Below, piece by piece: positions 18,339 through 27,510 of a DNA stretch of 64,000 bases. Both the position numbers and the translations under genes were made by a program. Source of the stretch: Mycetohabitans rhizoxinica HKI 454 (GTDB lineage: Bacteria > Pseudomonadota > Gammaproteobacteria > Burkholderiales > Burkholderiaceae). The stretch is taken from contig NC_014718.1 in the NCBI RefSeq assembly GCF_000198775.1, positions 405,880-469,879 of the forward strand, in the 5' to 3' direction. The notes beneath the pieces are model-generated. The model searched no databases. It was not told the origin of the DNA and worked only from the letters and a program-made list of their open reading frames with translations. How positions within the stretch are numbered: position 1 is the first letter of the stretch; every line of letters begins with the position of its first letter.

Positions 18339-18569
18339 CTAATAAAGCAACGCGAGTGTGGACAACCAAGCGCCGTTGGAGCGTGCGGCGAAATGCTTGC
18401 CGATCGCGTCGACACGTTGGCCGCGCTTCGTATCCGGCAAGCTAACCGTTGAGACCAACACACCGCCACGCCTGAGCACGAACCATGAAGCAGCATCGGC
18501 GGGTGGCCTCGCACCGCCGATGCTGCCGGCCAAGCGAACACCGCCGGCATCGATATCCAGCGTGCGCAA
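18339..18569 (-). pseudogene. NADP-dependent alcohol dehydrogenase/quinone oxidoreductase fragment
   Basis: The minus strand shows ASWFVLRRGGVLVSTVSLPDTKRG followed by IGKHFAARSNGAWLSTLAL. These match the C-terminal third of medium-chain NADP-dependent oxidoreductases (the strand after the Rossmann fold and the next segment). The catalytic and cofactor-binding parts are gone, and the preceding IGG motif is surrounded by out-of-family sequence. Confidence 0.6.
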
Positions 18570-18666
18570 GCCTGGAAAGAACGGTGGCGTCGCGTCAGGC
18601 TCGGCACTATCGGCTGCGGAAAGATTGGCAGGATTGTGCTATTGATCCAGGTTCACGGCGATCTTC

Positions 18667-19623
18667 TCAGCCCTGGTTGGCTGCTGTCACGAACCCCGCA
18701 AGTTCTTGTCCATAACGCACTGGCTCCTCGTAAAAGGGGCTATGTCCGCTCTCGAAGAAAAGCGACAGACGGCTGTTCGCGTGAATCGACTTGATCCGTT
18801 CCGACATCGCCAGGCGCACGAGCCGGTCATGAAGGCCGTGGGTTAACAAGATTGGTCCAGAATAGGCTTTAAAGACGGGCTCGAAATCGGGCGTCTGCGT
18901 CTTGATAAAGCCCTCGTTCACGGCCCGTGCCGTCATGCCGTTGACGACCAGCATGCGCTGCATCTCCACTTCGGTCGGCGGCCGGTGGAAGCAGGCGGCG
19001 AGGAACTCGGCCGTGGCCGCGGTCCGTACGGCGAAATCGTGAGAGGTGGTGGTGCTGGTGAATGCAGCCGCCTCCGCGGTGAGAAGATCCGGCGACAGGT
19101 TGGTGACGGCGTCGACCAGATTGACGCCGGCAATGGCGGCGCCGCCATATTTGCGCAGATACGCGCCGGCCACGAAGCCGCCGAGCGACCAGCCCACCAG
19201 CACCGGTCGGCGAAGCTTGGCGCCGGCGATAACGGCGGCGACATCGTCCGCCCATCGATCAGCCTCGGAATAGGCTTCGAGCGAAACCGGCTTGTCGGAA
19301 TCACCATGGCCGCGCAGATCGAAGCCGACCATGCGAAAGTGCCTGAGCGCAGGATCGGCGAACTGCTTCTCCCAACTCAGGCGGCTCTGACGCAAGCCGT
19401 GAATGAACAGGATCTCGGGCGCTTGGCTGTCGCCCTGTGCCTCGCCCGCCAGCATCACGCCATCCGCAGAGCGCACGACGAACGGCTCGCGCGACGGTAC
19501 AGCCATATCCGAAAAGGCGCCCGGTTTGTCGACGGATGCGGTAGCCCCTCGAGGTGCCGCATAGGCGACTGAGGCGGCCAGGGCGGCCGCGCCGGCGAGG
19601 AAGGTACGTCTTGAGTGGCTCAT
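18667..19623 (-). CDS. Alpha/beta hydrolase with Tat signal
   Basis: A 318-residue alpha/beta hydrolase. The N-terminus MSHSRRTFLAGAAALAASVAYAA is a twin-arginine-type export signal. The fold follows: ILFIHGLRQSRLSWEKQF (oxyanion region), GFDLRGHGDSDKP, the nucleophile elbow GWSLGGFVAG, an acid near THGLHDRLV and a late His in ESGHSPFYEEP. It resembles non-haem chloroperoxidase/arylesterase-like hydrolases; the substrate is unknown. It is divergent from a TetR regulator, with 78 bases between the two starts, so TetR probably controls it. The pair lies beside a recombinase remnant, suggesting acquisition as a unit. Confidence 0.87.
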   Translation of the reverse strand: MSHSRRTFLAGAAALAASVAYAAPRGATASVDKPGAFSDMAVPSREPFVVRSADGVMLAGEAQGDSQAPEILFIHGLRQSRLSWEKQFADPALRHFRMVGFDLRGHGDSDKPVSLEAYSEADRWADDVAAVIAGAKLRRPVLVGWSLGGFVAGAYLRKYGGAAIAGVNLVDAVTNLSPDLLTAEAAAFTSTTTSHDFAVRTAATAEFLAACFHRPPTEVEMQRMLVVNGMTARAVNEGFIKTQTPDFEPVFKAYSGPILLTHGLHDRLVRLAMSERIKSIHANSRLSLFFESGHSPFYEEPVRYGQELAGFVTAANQG

Positions 19624-19639
19624 GAGTGTCGCTCCATGT

Positions 19640-19696
19640 TGTTTAGTGATCGATATTTAACTAGGCTTGACTTTTCGTGTCAAGGGCTGTTTAGTG
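19640..19696. promoter_or_regulatory. Divergent promoter and likely TetR operator
   Basis: The interval between the hydrolase and tetR holds TGTTTAGTG twice (19640-19648 and 19688-19696, same orientation) and an inverted repeat CTTGAC-N7-GTCAAG at 19666-19684. The symmetric element centred between the two genes is the best candidate for TetR binding. Confidence 0.5.
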
Positions 19697-19701
19697 TCGC
19701 T

Positions 19702-20313
19702 ATGGAACGAGACTCAAAATCGCGGGGCGGGCGGCCTTGGAGCTTCGACCGGGAAAAGGCGGTGGACACTGCGATGCGGCTGTTTTGGAGGCACGGCTAT
19801 GAGGGGGTGTCGATCGGCGATCTCACGAAGGAGATCGGGATAGCGCCTCCAAGCCTCTATGCTGCCTTCGGCAGCAAGGCGCAGCTCTATCGGGAAGCGG
19901 TGAGCCGCTATGAGGCGACGCTCGGACGCCTCGATGTGGCGTCCATCAACTCGGCAGCGTCGCTGGCGCAGGCGGTGCGGGTATTGCTTGAGGGAGCCGT
20001 GAGCGCCGTCACCCACCCTCAACTTGAACGAGGCTGCTTGATCTCAAGCGGCATGATCGCATGTCACCCGGAGCATGCCTTGCTCGCCCGCGACGCGGCC
20101 GCGCGGCGTGAGGCCATGCGTGAACGGATTGCGCAAGCGCTCCAGCCCTTTGCGGGGGTGCACGAGGTTCAACGTTTGGCGCGCTATCTGGCTGCCGTCA
20201 TGCAAGGCATGTCGGTCCAGGCACGGGACGGTAGCACACCGACGCAGCTGCAGGAGATCGTTGAAGAGGTGGTAGCGGGCGTTGCAGCACGGCTTTCCGA
20301 GGAGAGTTCGTGA
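19702..20313 (+). CDS. TetR-family transcriptional regulator
   Basis: A 203-residue repressor. The N-terminal helix-turn-helix is typical of the family: GRPWSFDREKAVDTAMRLFW, then GYEGVSIGDLTKEIGIAPPS and LYAAFGSKAQLYREAV. A helical ligand domain with RGCLISSGMIACHPEHALLA follows, as in TetR proteins of the AcnR/YxaF type. The ATG at 19702 is chosen because MERDSKSRGGRPWSF is the usual start; 29 upstream in-frame residues lie in the operator region. It is divergent from the Tat-exported hydrolase it probably represses. Confidence 0.9.
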   Translation: MERDSKSRGGRPWSFDREKAVDTAMRLFWRHGYEGVSIGDLTKEIGIAPPSLYAAFGSKAQLYREAVSRYEATLGRLDVASINSAASLAQAVRVLLEGAVSAVTHPQLERGCLISSGMIACHPEHALLARDAAARREAMRERIAQALQPFAGVHEVQRLARYLAAVMQGMSVQARDGSTPTQLQEIVEEVVAGVAARLSEESS

Positions 20314-20564
20314 TGCGCCGCTTCTTCCGCCAGGCCACCGATATCATCGGCACCGATCATCCCGTACTGGCTGAAAAGTTGCGTTGCCCCAGCCCTGCCC
20401 GGATACGCCATACCCAAGGCACACATGCGCTCGCTCGCGACGCGGAGCTGACAACCATGCGGGATAGCCTGCGCCACGCCTCGATCGCAACCATTTCGAT
20501 CGATCTTCGGAGCGACGAGGTCAAACGCTCCCGGCACACGGATGGACCGTTCGCTGCACCATAG
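20314..20564 (+). pseudogene. Tyrosine recombinase (phage integrase) C-terminal remnant
   Basis: The plus strand reads DHPVLAEKLRCPSPARIRHT, then HALARDAELTTMRDSLRHAS and IATISIDLRSDEVKRSR. This parallels integrases whose end reads MRHTHATHAL..GAELTTVRDNLRHASISTTSIYLHSDEV-like. The Arg and His of the active site survive in part, but the catalytic Tyr position (YLH) reads DLR. The N-terminal DNA-binding part is absent. It starts right after the tetR stop codon, so the tetR-hydrolase pair may have arrived next to an integrase. Confidence 0.7.
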
Positions 20565-21374
20565 CCCATGCTCATTCCGACAACGCGTTGCCGGTTAAAC
20601 GTACTTTATTTTTCGTTTTCTAAAGCGATCTTAGATAGCGAGCGCCGTCGCCAGCCAATCGTCGATTGGATCAAGACACGGCCGCACCGGCAATGAAATA
20701 ACGTCAATCTCAGCGAGACGAAGGGGTAAGGCTGCCCAACCTTACTGGACGACTCGCCTATTAATGATCCCCAGCATTGCGCAAGAGTATCATGCCTTAG
20801 ACAAATCTTCGAATATCTTTTTGATCATTTTCAGCCCAGATGGAATCTTCGACTCAATACCGTCAAGTTTTTAGGTCATCACATTGATTTTTAGATCCTG
20901 TTTTTGGCAAAGAACTATTTCTTTGGTAAGGATTCACTTGCATAATCTTTTGAATTCTTTATTGTGTCCGCGGGCACCCCCTCCCATGCGGCCTCTACGT
21001 AAAGATTGTGTAATAAATTTTCTCTACCTTTACCGACGACCCGCGCGCAATAGACAAACTTCGTGCTTTCCAAGCTACGGGTGTACGATGAGGCCTGAGA
21101 TGGTGAAGTGTCACTCAACTTGCACCATCACTTATTCGATCCGCACGTTGTTTCGGCTGCGTGCTGGTTACCATTGCCAGCTTCGCCCAAGCTTCTTTAA
21201 AATTGTGAGTTGCCAACAGAGGATGTAACAGCTTCCGCATATCGGCATTGCACTATCCACCAAGAGCATGGCGTTCACAGTTCATCGCTGTGCTCAGCTT
21301 CCCGTTTTCGGCTAGCCTGCTGTGTGGCCTCGCTTCGTATTGCGCCGTTTTTTTATCGATTGCCGAACTTACCG
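20565..21374. other. A/T-rich region upstream of the F-box gene
   Basis: About 800 bases, clearly A/T-rich, with no supportable gene. I searched the last 300 bases for TTCG-N16-TTCG ahead of the F-box gene and found only TTCG-N13-TTCG (21135-21155), which does not fit the PIP spacing. Confidence 0.35.
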
Positions 21375-22493
21375 ATGGATTTTGATCTGCATGCCGCTTT
21401 GAACGACTACCCAGCCTACGTTTGTGCGTTGGAGTCGTGTCCGCAGCCTGCCGCATCGGCCTCTCCGCCGACATTGAAACCAGCAAGCGGTGGGCTGGTG
21501 AACCCGTCGGCTAGCCGGCCCACGACATATCATAACCTGCCGTCCGAACTCATCCAGCAGATCGGTGACTACGTGCCCGTCCAAGACGTGGGAAATTTTT
21601 CAGCAGTCGATCGTCGTACGTATCATGCGATGCACAGTCGGCGCGTAGTCTACCGCTACTGGCAACGAGCCAACCAAGTCGTCAGTCTCGCGTCAGTCAA
21701 CCAGCTGCTCAATGAGATGGATGGCACGCTCGCCCATCCGGCGCAGCACATCGAGCCGCTTGAGGCGTTGCGCCAACATTTGGACGCGTTGCCGTATCAC
21801 GAGCAAGGCGAAGCCTTCAAGCGCATATACGCGGCGGCGCAGCGCATTCCGAAGGATGGCGTGCAGATACAAAAAGCGCTGTTATTGTACTCATTGCCCG
21901 GTTTTAATTGGAACCATCGGGATGAATTATTCGACTTCGCTTACGCGATGGCGCAGCGGCGTGCACCCCAGGAGGATAATGTCTGGACGGAACTGGCTAA
22001 CTGTTTGATATTTTTGTTGGCTGGCTCAGCTGAGTTTGTCGAGCGTTATCAGGCGCTCGTGGCTCGGCTTGGGTCCTTGAGGGTGTCCGAGCAAGCGGAG
22101 CTGATCCCGGTATTGTGTAGACAAATGCTTGGCTTTGGTAGAAGAGACGACCGCCTCCCTGGGCTGTATGCAGTGTTACGCGAACACGCGTTGCAGCTGC
22201 CGCGCTCTGTTCAAGGCGCATCGATTGGCATGCTAGCCAGTGCCATATGGGTTTTGCCGCACGCGGAGCGGCTCGCACAGTACACGCAGCTGCGTGATGT
22301 GGCGCTGTCGCTGCCTGACGAGCAGTTGGAAATTGCGCTATGCTTTCTTTCAAAGGGGTGGGCAGAGTTACCGCGCGAGCATCACGCATATGGACTCCAG
22401 TTACTGGAGCCGGCATTGCTGCGCCTACTGCCAGCACAGCGCGCGCAGTCCGTACTCAGCCAATTAGAGGATGTTATGAAATTGTATGAATAA
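21375..22493 (+). CDS. F-box domain protein, candidate host-directed effector
   Basis: The 372-residue protein begins MDFDLHAALNDYPAYVCALE and has a Pro/Ser/Ala-rich linker. An F-box motif follows at about residues 52-95: TYHNLPSELIQQIGDYVPVQ, then DVGNFSAVDRRTYHAM. In eukaryotes the F-box docks substrates onto Skp1-Cullin ubiquitin ligases. Bacteria with F-box proteins, such as Ralstonia GALA effectors and Legionella effectors, deliver them into host cells. The remaining 250 residues are predicted all-helical, with repeating pairs of helices (for example LRQHLDALPYHEQGEAFKRI and YTQLRDVALSLPDEQLEIAL), likely a substrate-binding solenoid. The start is set by the conserved MDFD shared with the paralogue at 31.0 kb. 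No Skp-like or secretion gene is adjacent. Function as an effector is inferred. Confidence 0.8.
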   Translation: MDFDLHAALNDYPAYVCALESCPQPAASASPPTLKPASGGLVNPSASRPTTYHNLPSELIQQIGDYVPVQDVGNFSAVDRRTYHAMHSRRVVYRYWQRANQVVSLASVNQLLNEMDGTLAHPAQHIEPLEALRQHLDALPYHEQGEAFKRIYAAAQRIPKDGVQIQKALLLYSLPGFNWNHRDELFDFAYAMAQRRAPQEDNVWTELANCLIFLLAGSAEFVERYQALVARLGSLRVSEQAELIPVLCRQMLGFGRRDDRLPGLYAVLREHALQLPRSVQGASIGMLASAIWVLPHAERLAQYTQLRDVALSLPDEQLEIALCFLSKGWAELPREHHAYGLQLLEPALLRLLPAQRAQSVLSQLEDVMKLYE

Positions 22494-22643
22494 GGTTAGT
22501 GCCTAGTATCGGGCAAAATCATGCCATAGCTTCAGTAGTAGGCGAGTGAAAAGGGAATGTGGATTTCCGCTCCTGCCGCCGCCCTGCCGACACGGGTGAT
22601 CATCGCGGTCACAATATCGAGCGCAAGCGCGGCAGCCATCCGG
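22494..22643. other. Short intergenic region
   Basis: No gene seen between the convergent F-box and LysR genes. Confidence 0.3.
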
Positions 22644-23564
22644 CTAAAACAGGCCGGACTGCCGCATTTGCGCGAAAAAAGCTTGCACGGCGGCCGAATA
22701 GCGACGGCCGCGCCGCACGAATAGCTGAGCCTTGGCGCGCTCGAGCACGGCGTTGGTCGTGCGCCGTGCAACGAGCACACCAGCGGCCAGCTCGCGCTCC
22801 ACCGGATAGACTGACAGGAATGTCACGCCCAGCCCCGCGCCAACGTAGTGCATCAACGCATCGATCGAATTCGCCGAAAATACGGCATTGAGCCGGATCC
22901 CATCTGCCACCTCGGCTTGATGCGTCAGCGCGCGCAGGCCGGTGCCCGCTGGCGCAAGCGCCAGCGGGTATTGCGCCACGGCAGCCAACGACACCCGCGC
23001 AGCTGGCCCCGCCAAAGGATGCGCCGCCGCCATGATCGCGCACAGCGGCTGCGGCCGTTCGTGCACGATGCGCACCGCCGGATGGGCGGGCGGACACAGC
23101 GTCCAGCCAAGATGCGCCCGGTCCTCGACCACGTGTGCAACCGCCTCTTCCGCCCGGACCGTCTCCATCTGCACGTTGATTCCTGGATACCGGGCGCAGA
23201 ATGCCGCCATCACCTTGGACATCAATTCGCGCACAAAGCCCTCGCCGGTCACGATCGTCAGCTCACCTCGCTCCAACCCACGTAGTTCGTCCAGGCGCAG
23301 CCGCAGTGTTTCCTCCACCAGGCGCCGCTCCTCGTAGGCCTGCAGCACTAGGCGCCCCGCATCGGTCGGCGCGACGCCGCGCCCACGCCGCTCGATCAGC
23401 GTGACATTCAACTCTTTCTCGAGCAATTGGATCTGCCGGCTGATTACCGATGCCTCCACGCCAAGCCGTTCGGCAGCGGCGCGCATCGAGCCGGCCGTGA
23501 GCGCCGCATGAAAGTAGTGGAGCCGCCGCTCGCTCAGACTCACCATTGGCCTCGGCATTGACAT
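22644..23564 (-). CDS. LysR-family transcriptional regulator
   Basis: A 306-residue LysR regulator. The winged helix-turn-helix is at residues 8-70 (ERRLHYFHAALTAGSMRAAA, then ERLGVEASVISRQIQLLEKE), followed by a linker helix and an intact substrate-binding domain (GELTIVTGEGFVRELMSKVM to SVYPVERELAAGVLVAR). Length and order are normal. No target gene is adjacent on the divergent side, so its regulon is unknown. Confidence 0.9.
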   Translation of the reverse strand: MSMPRPMVSLSERRLHYFHAALTAGSMRAAAERLGVEASVISRQIQLLEKELNVTLIERRGRGVAPTDAGRLVLQAYEERRLVEETLRLRLDELRGLERGELTIVTGEGFVRELMSKVMAAFCARYPGINVQMETVRAEEAVAHVVEDRAHLGWTLCPPAHPAVRIVHERPQPLCAIMAAAHPLAGPAARVSLAAVAQYPLALAPAGTGLRALTHQAEVADGIRLNAVFSANSIDALMHYVGAGLGVTFLSVYPVERELAAGVLVARRTTNAVLERAKAQLFVRRGRRYSAAVQAFFAQMRQSGLF

Positions 23565-23764
23565 TTGCTCAACGCGATTCTACGCAGACAGGCGTTGCTT
23601 GCAACATTGTGTAGGCAAACGCTGCGCGGGCAGGCAGCGAGTGCGCGCCTGCCCGCCACCGCTGCCAGCAAACCGTCCATTGCGCGGAGGACTTCATGCA
23701 TCTAGCCTCTCAGCCGGCGTCAACCGGCACACCGGCTTGCGCCGACAGCCCGCGGGCAACGCCG

Positions 23765-26413
23765 CTACGCCGATTTGCAGCACGCTGCAATTTGACGGCC
23801 GAGCGCCACTACGTCCAGTGGCTTTTGCAGCACGGGAACATCGTTGAGCAATGGGTCGACATCCGCGCATTGCCCGTACCCTGACATCAGGAACACATGG
23901 ACATGCGGCTGGGTACGCCGCAGCGCTAATGCAAGCTGATCGCCAGCCATGCCGGGCAACGTGAGATCGCTCAGCAAGACATCATAGCGCTGCGCCGCGG
24001 CCCGCGTCAGCGCTTCCTCCGCGCTGCCGGCCGCACAACACCGCAGCCCCATCACCTCAATCAGGTCGCGCATCGCCTCACGCGATGGTGCGTCGTCTTC
24101 TACCAGGAGCACATGATATGGCAGTTGCCCTTCTTCGTCGCACGGCCCGAGGGCGGCGGACTGTGTCGCCGCAAGTGATGGCAATGGGGAAGGCGATGCC
24201 GACTCAGCGGGTAAGATTGACGGCGATGGCGACTCGTTTTCGCCGGGCGGCAGTGCCGACTGAGGCGTCATGCGTCCCCTAAACTGCCCTTCGAGCGCGC
24301 TGCGCAGCTTATGCGCCAACTCATCACGCCGATACGGCTTGGCCAGCAGCGTCACGCCCGGATCGAGCCGGCCATGATGAAAGATCTCGTCACGCGTGTA
24401 GCCCGACGTGAACACCACGGGCACCGGCGGCACCCGTTGCGCAGCAAGACGAGCAAGCTCGGGGCTCTTCACGTCCCCCGGCATCACGACATCGGTGAAC
24501 AGCAGGTCGATGCGCGCGTCGTCGAGCAATATCGCCTTGGCCTCGTCTCCAGTCGACGCAGTCAACACCTGGTAGCCAAGCTGCGCAATCATATCGACGG
24601 CGGTCAGGCGCACATCCGCATCGTCCTCAACGATGAGCACCGTCTCGTTACCGCGCGGCACGCCGCCCGGCGTCACGGGCGAGTCTATGCACGGCGTCTC
24701 GAGCGAGCGCGGAAAAAACAACTCGACCGTTGTGCCGCGCCCAACCACGCTATCAATTTCCATGTGACCGCCGCTTTGCTTGACAAAGCCGAATACCATG
24801 CTCAAGCCCAGCCCGGTTCCATGGCCTTCCGGCTTAGTCGTGTAGAACGGCTCGAAGGCATGCTCGAGCACCTCGGCAGACATGCCCACACCGGTATCCG
24901 AGACCGAAAAGCAAACGTACTCGCCCGGCCTGACCTCAGTGTCACCGCCACCGCCGTGCCCATTGTCCGGCTTGCCGTCCAGCACCACGTTGCGTGCGGC
25001 GATCGTCAACGTGCCCTCGCCACGCATCGCGTCGCGGCCGTTGATGGCCAGATTCAGCAGCGCGTTCTCCAGCTGATTGCGATCGACCAGCACATTCCAC
25101 AAGTCATCCGGCACGATCGTATCGATATTGACCGTCTCGCCAAGCGAACGATGAATCATCTCGTCCATGCCTTCAAGCAACTGCCGCGGACAAACCACCG
25201 ATGGCGACAAAGGCTGGCGTCGCGCGAACGCGAGCAGGTGCGATGCGAGCCGGGCACCGCGCCGCACTGCCTCCGCCGCGGTTGCGATCCGACGTTGCGC
25301 GACCGGGTGGTTGGCCAGTTCCGCCGACAACATTTGCAGGTTGCCGTTGATCACTTGCAAGACATTATTGAAGTCATGGGCAACGCCGCCGGTGAGGCTG
25401 CCCAGCGCCTCCATTTTTTGCGCCTGCCGCAGTTGCGCCTCCACCGCCGCCCGTGCAGAAACCGCGTCCTTGACCCGCTGCTCCAGGGTGGCCGTCAATT
25501 GCACCAATGCCGCTTCCGCGACCTTGCGCTCATGAATGTCGATTAGCACACCGGGTAGCCGGCGCGGCCCTCCGTGCGCATCCAGCTCCCACTGTCCGCT
25601 TGATTGCACCCAAAGGAATTCGCCGTTCGCGCGTGTGATCCGGTATTCGGCGCGAAACGGCGTTCGCGAGCACAGCGACGCAAGCATCTGCGCCTGCACT
25701 TGGGCGACGTCATCAGGATCGACCTGCTGAATGGACAATAGATCGCCAATGCCGCGGACTTGTCGTTGTGAAACGTCGCCGAAGGTGCGAGTAAAGCGTT
25801 CGTCGCCGCTGACCGTGCCGAAGCCAACGTCCCAGACCCACGTGCCAAGTACCGCGCCGGTATTGAGCGCAAGTTGCAACCGCTCGTTGGCCAACCGCAG
25901 CGCGACCTCTGCGCGTTGCCGCGATTGCTCGGTCTGCACGCGCTCGGTTGTCTCCACGACTACCGCGATGACGCCCGCAGGCACGTCATCGTCGCCGGCG
26001 ACTGGACTGTAGTACAAGTCCATCCAAACGTCCTCCGGCTTGCCGTCGCGCAGCAGCACAAGCTCCTTGTCGCGATACGTCAGCGTGCCGCCGGCAAGGC
26101 AAGTCTCCAGCACGCGGCGATTGAACGCAGCCACTTCCGGCCAGCCTTGCTCGACCGGACAGCCGAGCAAATACGGATGCCGGCCGCCGGCGAATATCGC
26201 ATACGCATCGTTGTACAGCATGTAGCCATCGGCGCCCCACAGCACCACCATCGGCACTGGAGAGGCCAGCACCACTTGCATCACCGACACCAAGCTCTGC
26301 GGCCAGCGCTCGATCGAGCCCAATTCGGTCACGGACCAGTCGAACGCCCGGATCCGCTGCGCCATTTCACCGTCGCCGCCCACATGGCGCCGAGATTCGT
26401 CGAGCACGGACAT
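23765..26413 (-). CDS. Hybrid sensor histidine kinase with two receiver domains
   Basis: An 882-residue cytoplasmic hybrid kinase. In order it has a PAS domain (about 40-160), a second PAS/PAC domain (170-300), a HisKA dimerisation domain with phospho-acceptor His346 in GGVAHDFNNVLQ, and a HATPase domain (DTGVGMS and GTGLGLSMVFG). Two receiver domains follow, with phospho-acceptor Asp at about 641 (LLFTDVVMPG) and 816 (VLLSDLTLPG). No membrane segment is seen, so it senses an internal or diffusible signal. The ATG at 26411-26413 has a purine-rich site just upstream; the frame opens further to a TTG at 26440. No separate response regulator is adjacent, so output may pass through a distant partner. 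Confidence 0.92.
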   Translation of the reverse strand: MSVLDESRRHVGGDGEMAQRIRAFDWSVTELGSIERWPQSLVSVMQVVLASPVPMVVLWGADGYMLYNDAYAIFAGGRHPYLLGCPVEQGWPEVAAFNRRVLETCLAGGTLTYRDKELVLLRDGKPEDVWMDLYYSPVAGDDDVPAGVIAVVVETTERVQTEQSRQRAEVALRLANERLQLALNTGAVLGTWVWDVGFGTVSGDERFTRTFGDVSQRQVRGIGDLLSIQQVDPDDVAQVQAQMLASLCSRTPFRAEYRITRANGEFLWVQSSGQWELDAHGGPRRLPGVLIDIHERKVAEAALVQLTATLEQRVKDAVSARAAVEAQLRQAQKMEALGSLTGGVAHDFNNVLQVINGNLQMLSAELANHPVAQRRIATAAEAVRRGARLASHLLAFARRQPLSPSVVCPRQLLEGMDEMIHRSLGETVNIDTIVPDDLWNVLVDRNQLENALLNLAINGRDAMRGEGTLTIAARNVVLDGKPDNGHGGGGDTEVRPGEYVCFSVSDTGVGMSAEVLEHAFEPFYTTKPEGHGTGLGLSMVFGFVKQSGGHMEIDSVVGRGTTVELFFPRSLETPCIDSPVTPGGVPRGNETVLIVEDDADVRLTAVDMIAQLGYQVLTASTGDEAKAILLDDARIDLLFTDVVMPGDVKSPELARLAAQRVPPVPVVFTSGYTRDEIFHHGRLDPGVTLLAKPYRRDELAHKLRSALEGQFRGRMTPQSALPPGENESPSPSILPAESASPSPLPSLAATQSAALGPCDEEGQLPYHVLLVEDDAPSREAMRDLIEVMGLRCCAAGSAEEALTRAAAQRYDVLLSDLTLPGMAGDQLALALRRTQPHVHVFLMSGYGQCADVDPLLNDVPVLQKPLDVVALGRQIAACCKSA

Positions 26414-26509
26414 GGCTCCCCCTGCAAATATCGCGCGCAACCCTGCACCCGGCCAATGCCACCGCGACGGACCACAACCATCACGCAGACCGGTAAAACA
26501 TAGCGAACG

Positions 26510-26931
26510 CTAAACTAAACGCAAACCGCGCGGCACTTCAAGCGCTCCGCGCGCCAGCATCCTCGCAAACAACGTCGTCAGGCCATCACTGATGGGACTG
26601 GGATCGGCGTGCTCACCCATGCGCGCGGCTTGCCGTTCCAGTCGCCATCTGACATCGCCTCCCTCGCAACTTGCGTCTGCTCGCGGATATGAGTCGAAAA
26701 TCGCTCCCGCCATGCGTCAACGAGTTCATTCCTCGACTTAAAATAATGATAGAACGTGCTCTTCAAATTGACTGCCTCGATGACGATGTCGTCAGTCGTC
26801 GCCTTGTCGATGCCGTTCCGCACAAATAGCCTGGCGCCGACATTCATGAGTTCCTTGCGCCGCATATCTGCGGGGTGGATCGTATGCCACCCTTTCGACG
26901 GGGCGCTGTTTTTCATCGACATCGCTGTCAA
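26510..26931 (-). pseudogene. TetR-family regulator, frameshifted
   Basis: From ATG at 26931 the protein shows a normal TetR DNA-binding domain (MRRKELMNVGARLFVRNGID, then KATTDDIVIEAVNLKSTFYHYF). The frame is lost near residue 105, after DGDWNGKPRAWVS. Another minus-strand frame then continues HADPSPISDGLTTLFARMLA and RGALEVPRGLRL, which fits the end of the ligand domain. The ligand domain is also shorter than usual. The gene therefore looks broken by an indel near 26620 and truncated. Confidence 0.65.
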
Positions 26932-27215
26932 ATCAGTTATCGTAGACTATAGGAAAAACTGAATTCTACCGCCCCGGCTCGCATCCTCGCTCTGGCAACC
27001 GTGGCGATGCACAGTTGAACGGCACCGATGCGCAGCCCGCGCCGCTTCACAGCAAACAAGCCGCGCCGCTCCTACTGATGAAGCAGGCCATTAAGTTCAT
27101 AGGTTTATGAATATTTTGAGCGGATTTATCCGATTTCCGCTCCTGACAGCCTCGGGTGGCCAGACTGGGGGGCACCGGCCGCCGGCCTCGCGTGGAGGAT
27201 GATTCGGAGATTTGC

Positions 27216-27510
27216 ATGCGTTGGATAGTGCTTTTCTGGTTTGTGGCCAGTGCGTTCCACGTGTCGATACGCGGGCGTATGCGGTTTGGCTTCTGACGCC
27301 AGCGGTCCGACCATTCGACGTTCATGGCACCGATCCATTGCCTGTGCTACCTGTTCTCGAGCGTGAGGCGCGGGACCCATCTCGACAGCCACACCTTTCC
27401 AGAACTTGCGCCGCTGCGCGACAATTGGCGCGCAATCCGCGGCGAGCCGCTAGCGGTCGATGCCACGCAGAAAATCGCCGCGGCGCCACTTCTACCTGAA
27501 ATGGTACGAT
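27216..27510 (+). pseudogene. LpxO-like aspartyl/asparaginyl beta-hydroxylase remnant
   Basis: From ATG at 27216 the frame reads MRWIVLFWFVASAFHVSIRG, RMRFGF, a TGA stop at 27294-27296, then RQRSDHSTFMAPIHCLCYLF, SSV and HTFPELAPLRDNWRAIRGE. This matches Fe(II)/2-oxoglutarate hydroxylases of the LpxO type that modify lipid A acyl chains. The TGA replaces the Trp of the expected FWRQ. After RAIRGE the sequence no longer follows the family and the iron-binding domain is missing. If the family call is right, the cell has lost this copy of a lipid A 2-hydroxylation gene. Confidence 0.75.

Noticed and set aside
20915-21118. 67-codon minus-strand frame in the A/T-rich gap before the F-box gene
   Set aside because: Reads somewhat like protein, but lacks a ribosome site and any known motif; not enough to list.
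21135-21155. TTCG-N13-TTCG upstream of the F-box gene, considered as a PIP box
   Set aside because: Spacing is 13, not 16, and no YANNNT element follows at the right distance.
24311-25546. Long plus-strand open frame (411 codons) across the histidine kinase
   Set aside because: It is antisense to a clear kinase, is Arg/His/Gln-rich as expected from reversed GC-rich codons, and has no domain.
27294-27296. In-frame TGA in the LpxO-like gene, considered as selenocysteine
   Set aside because: The position is a Trp in the family and the rest of the enzyme is missing, so a nonsense mutation is the simpler reading.
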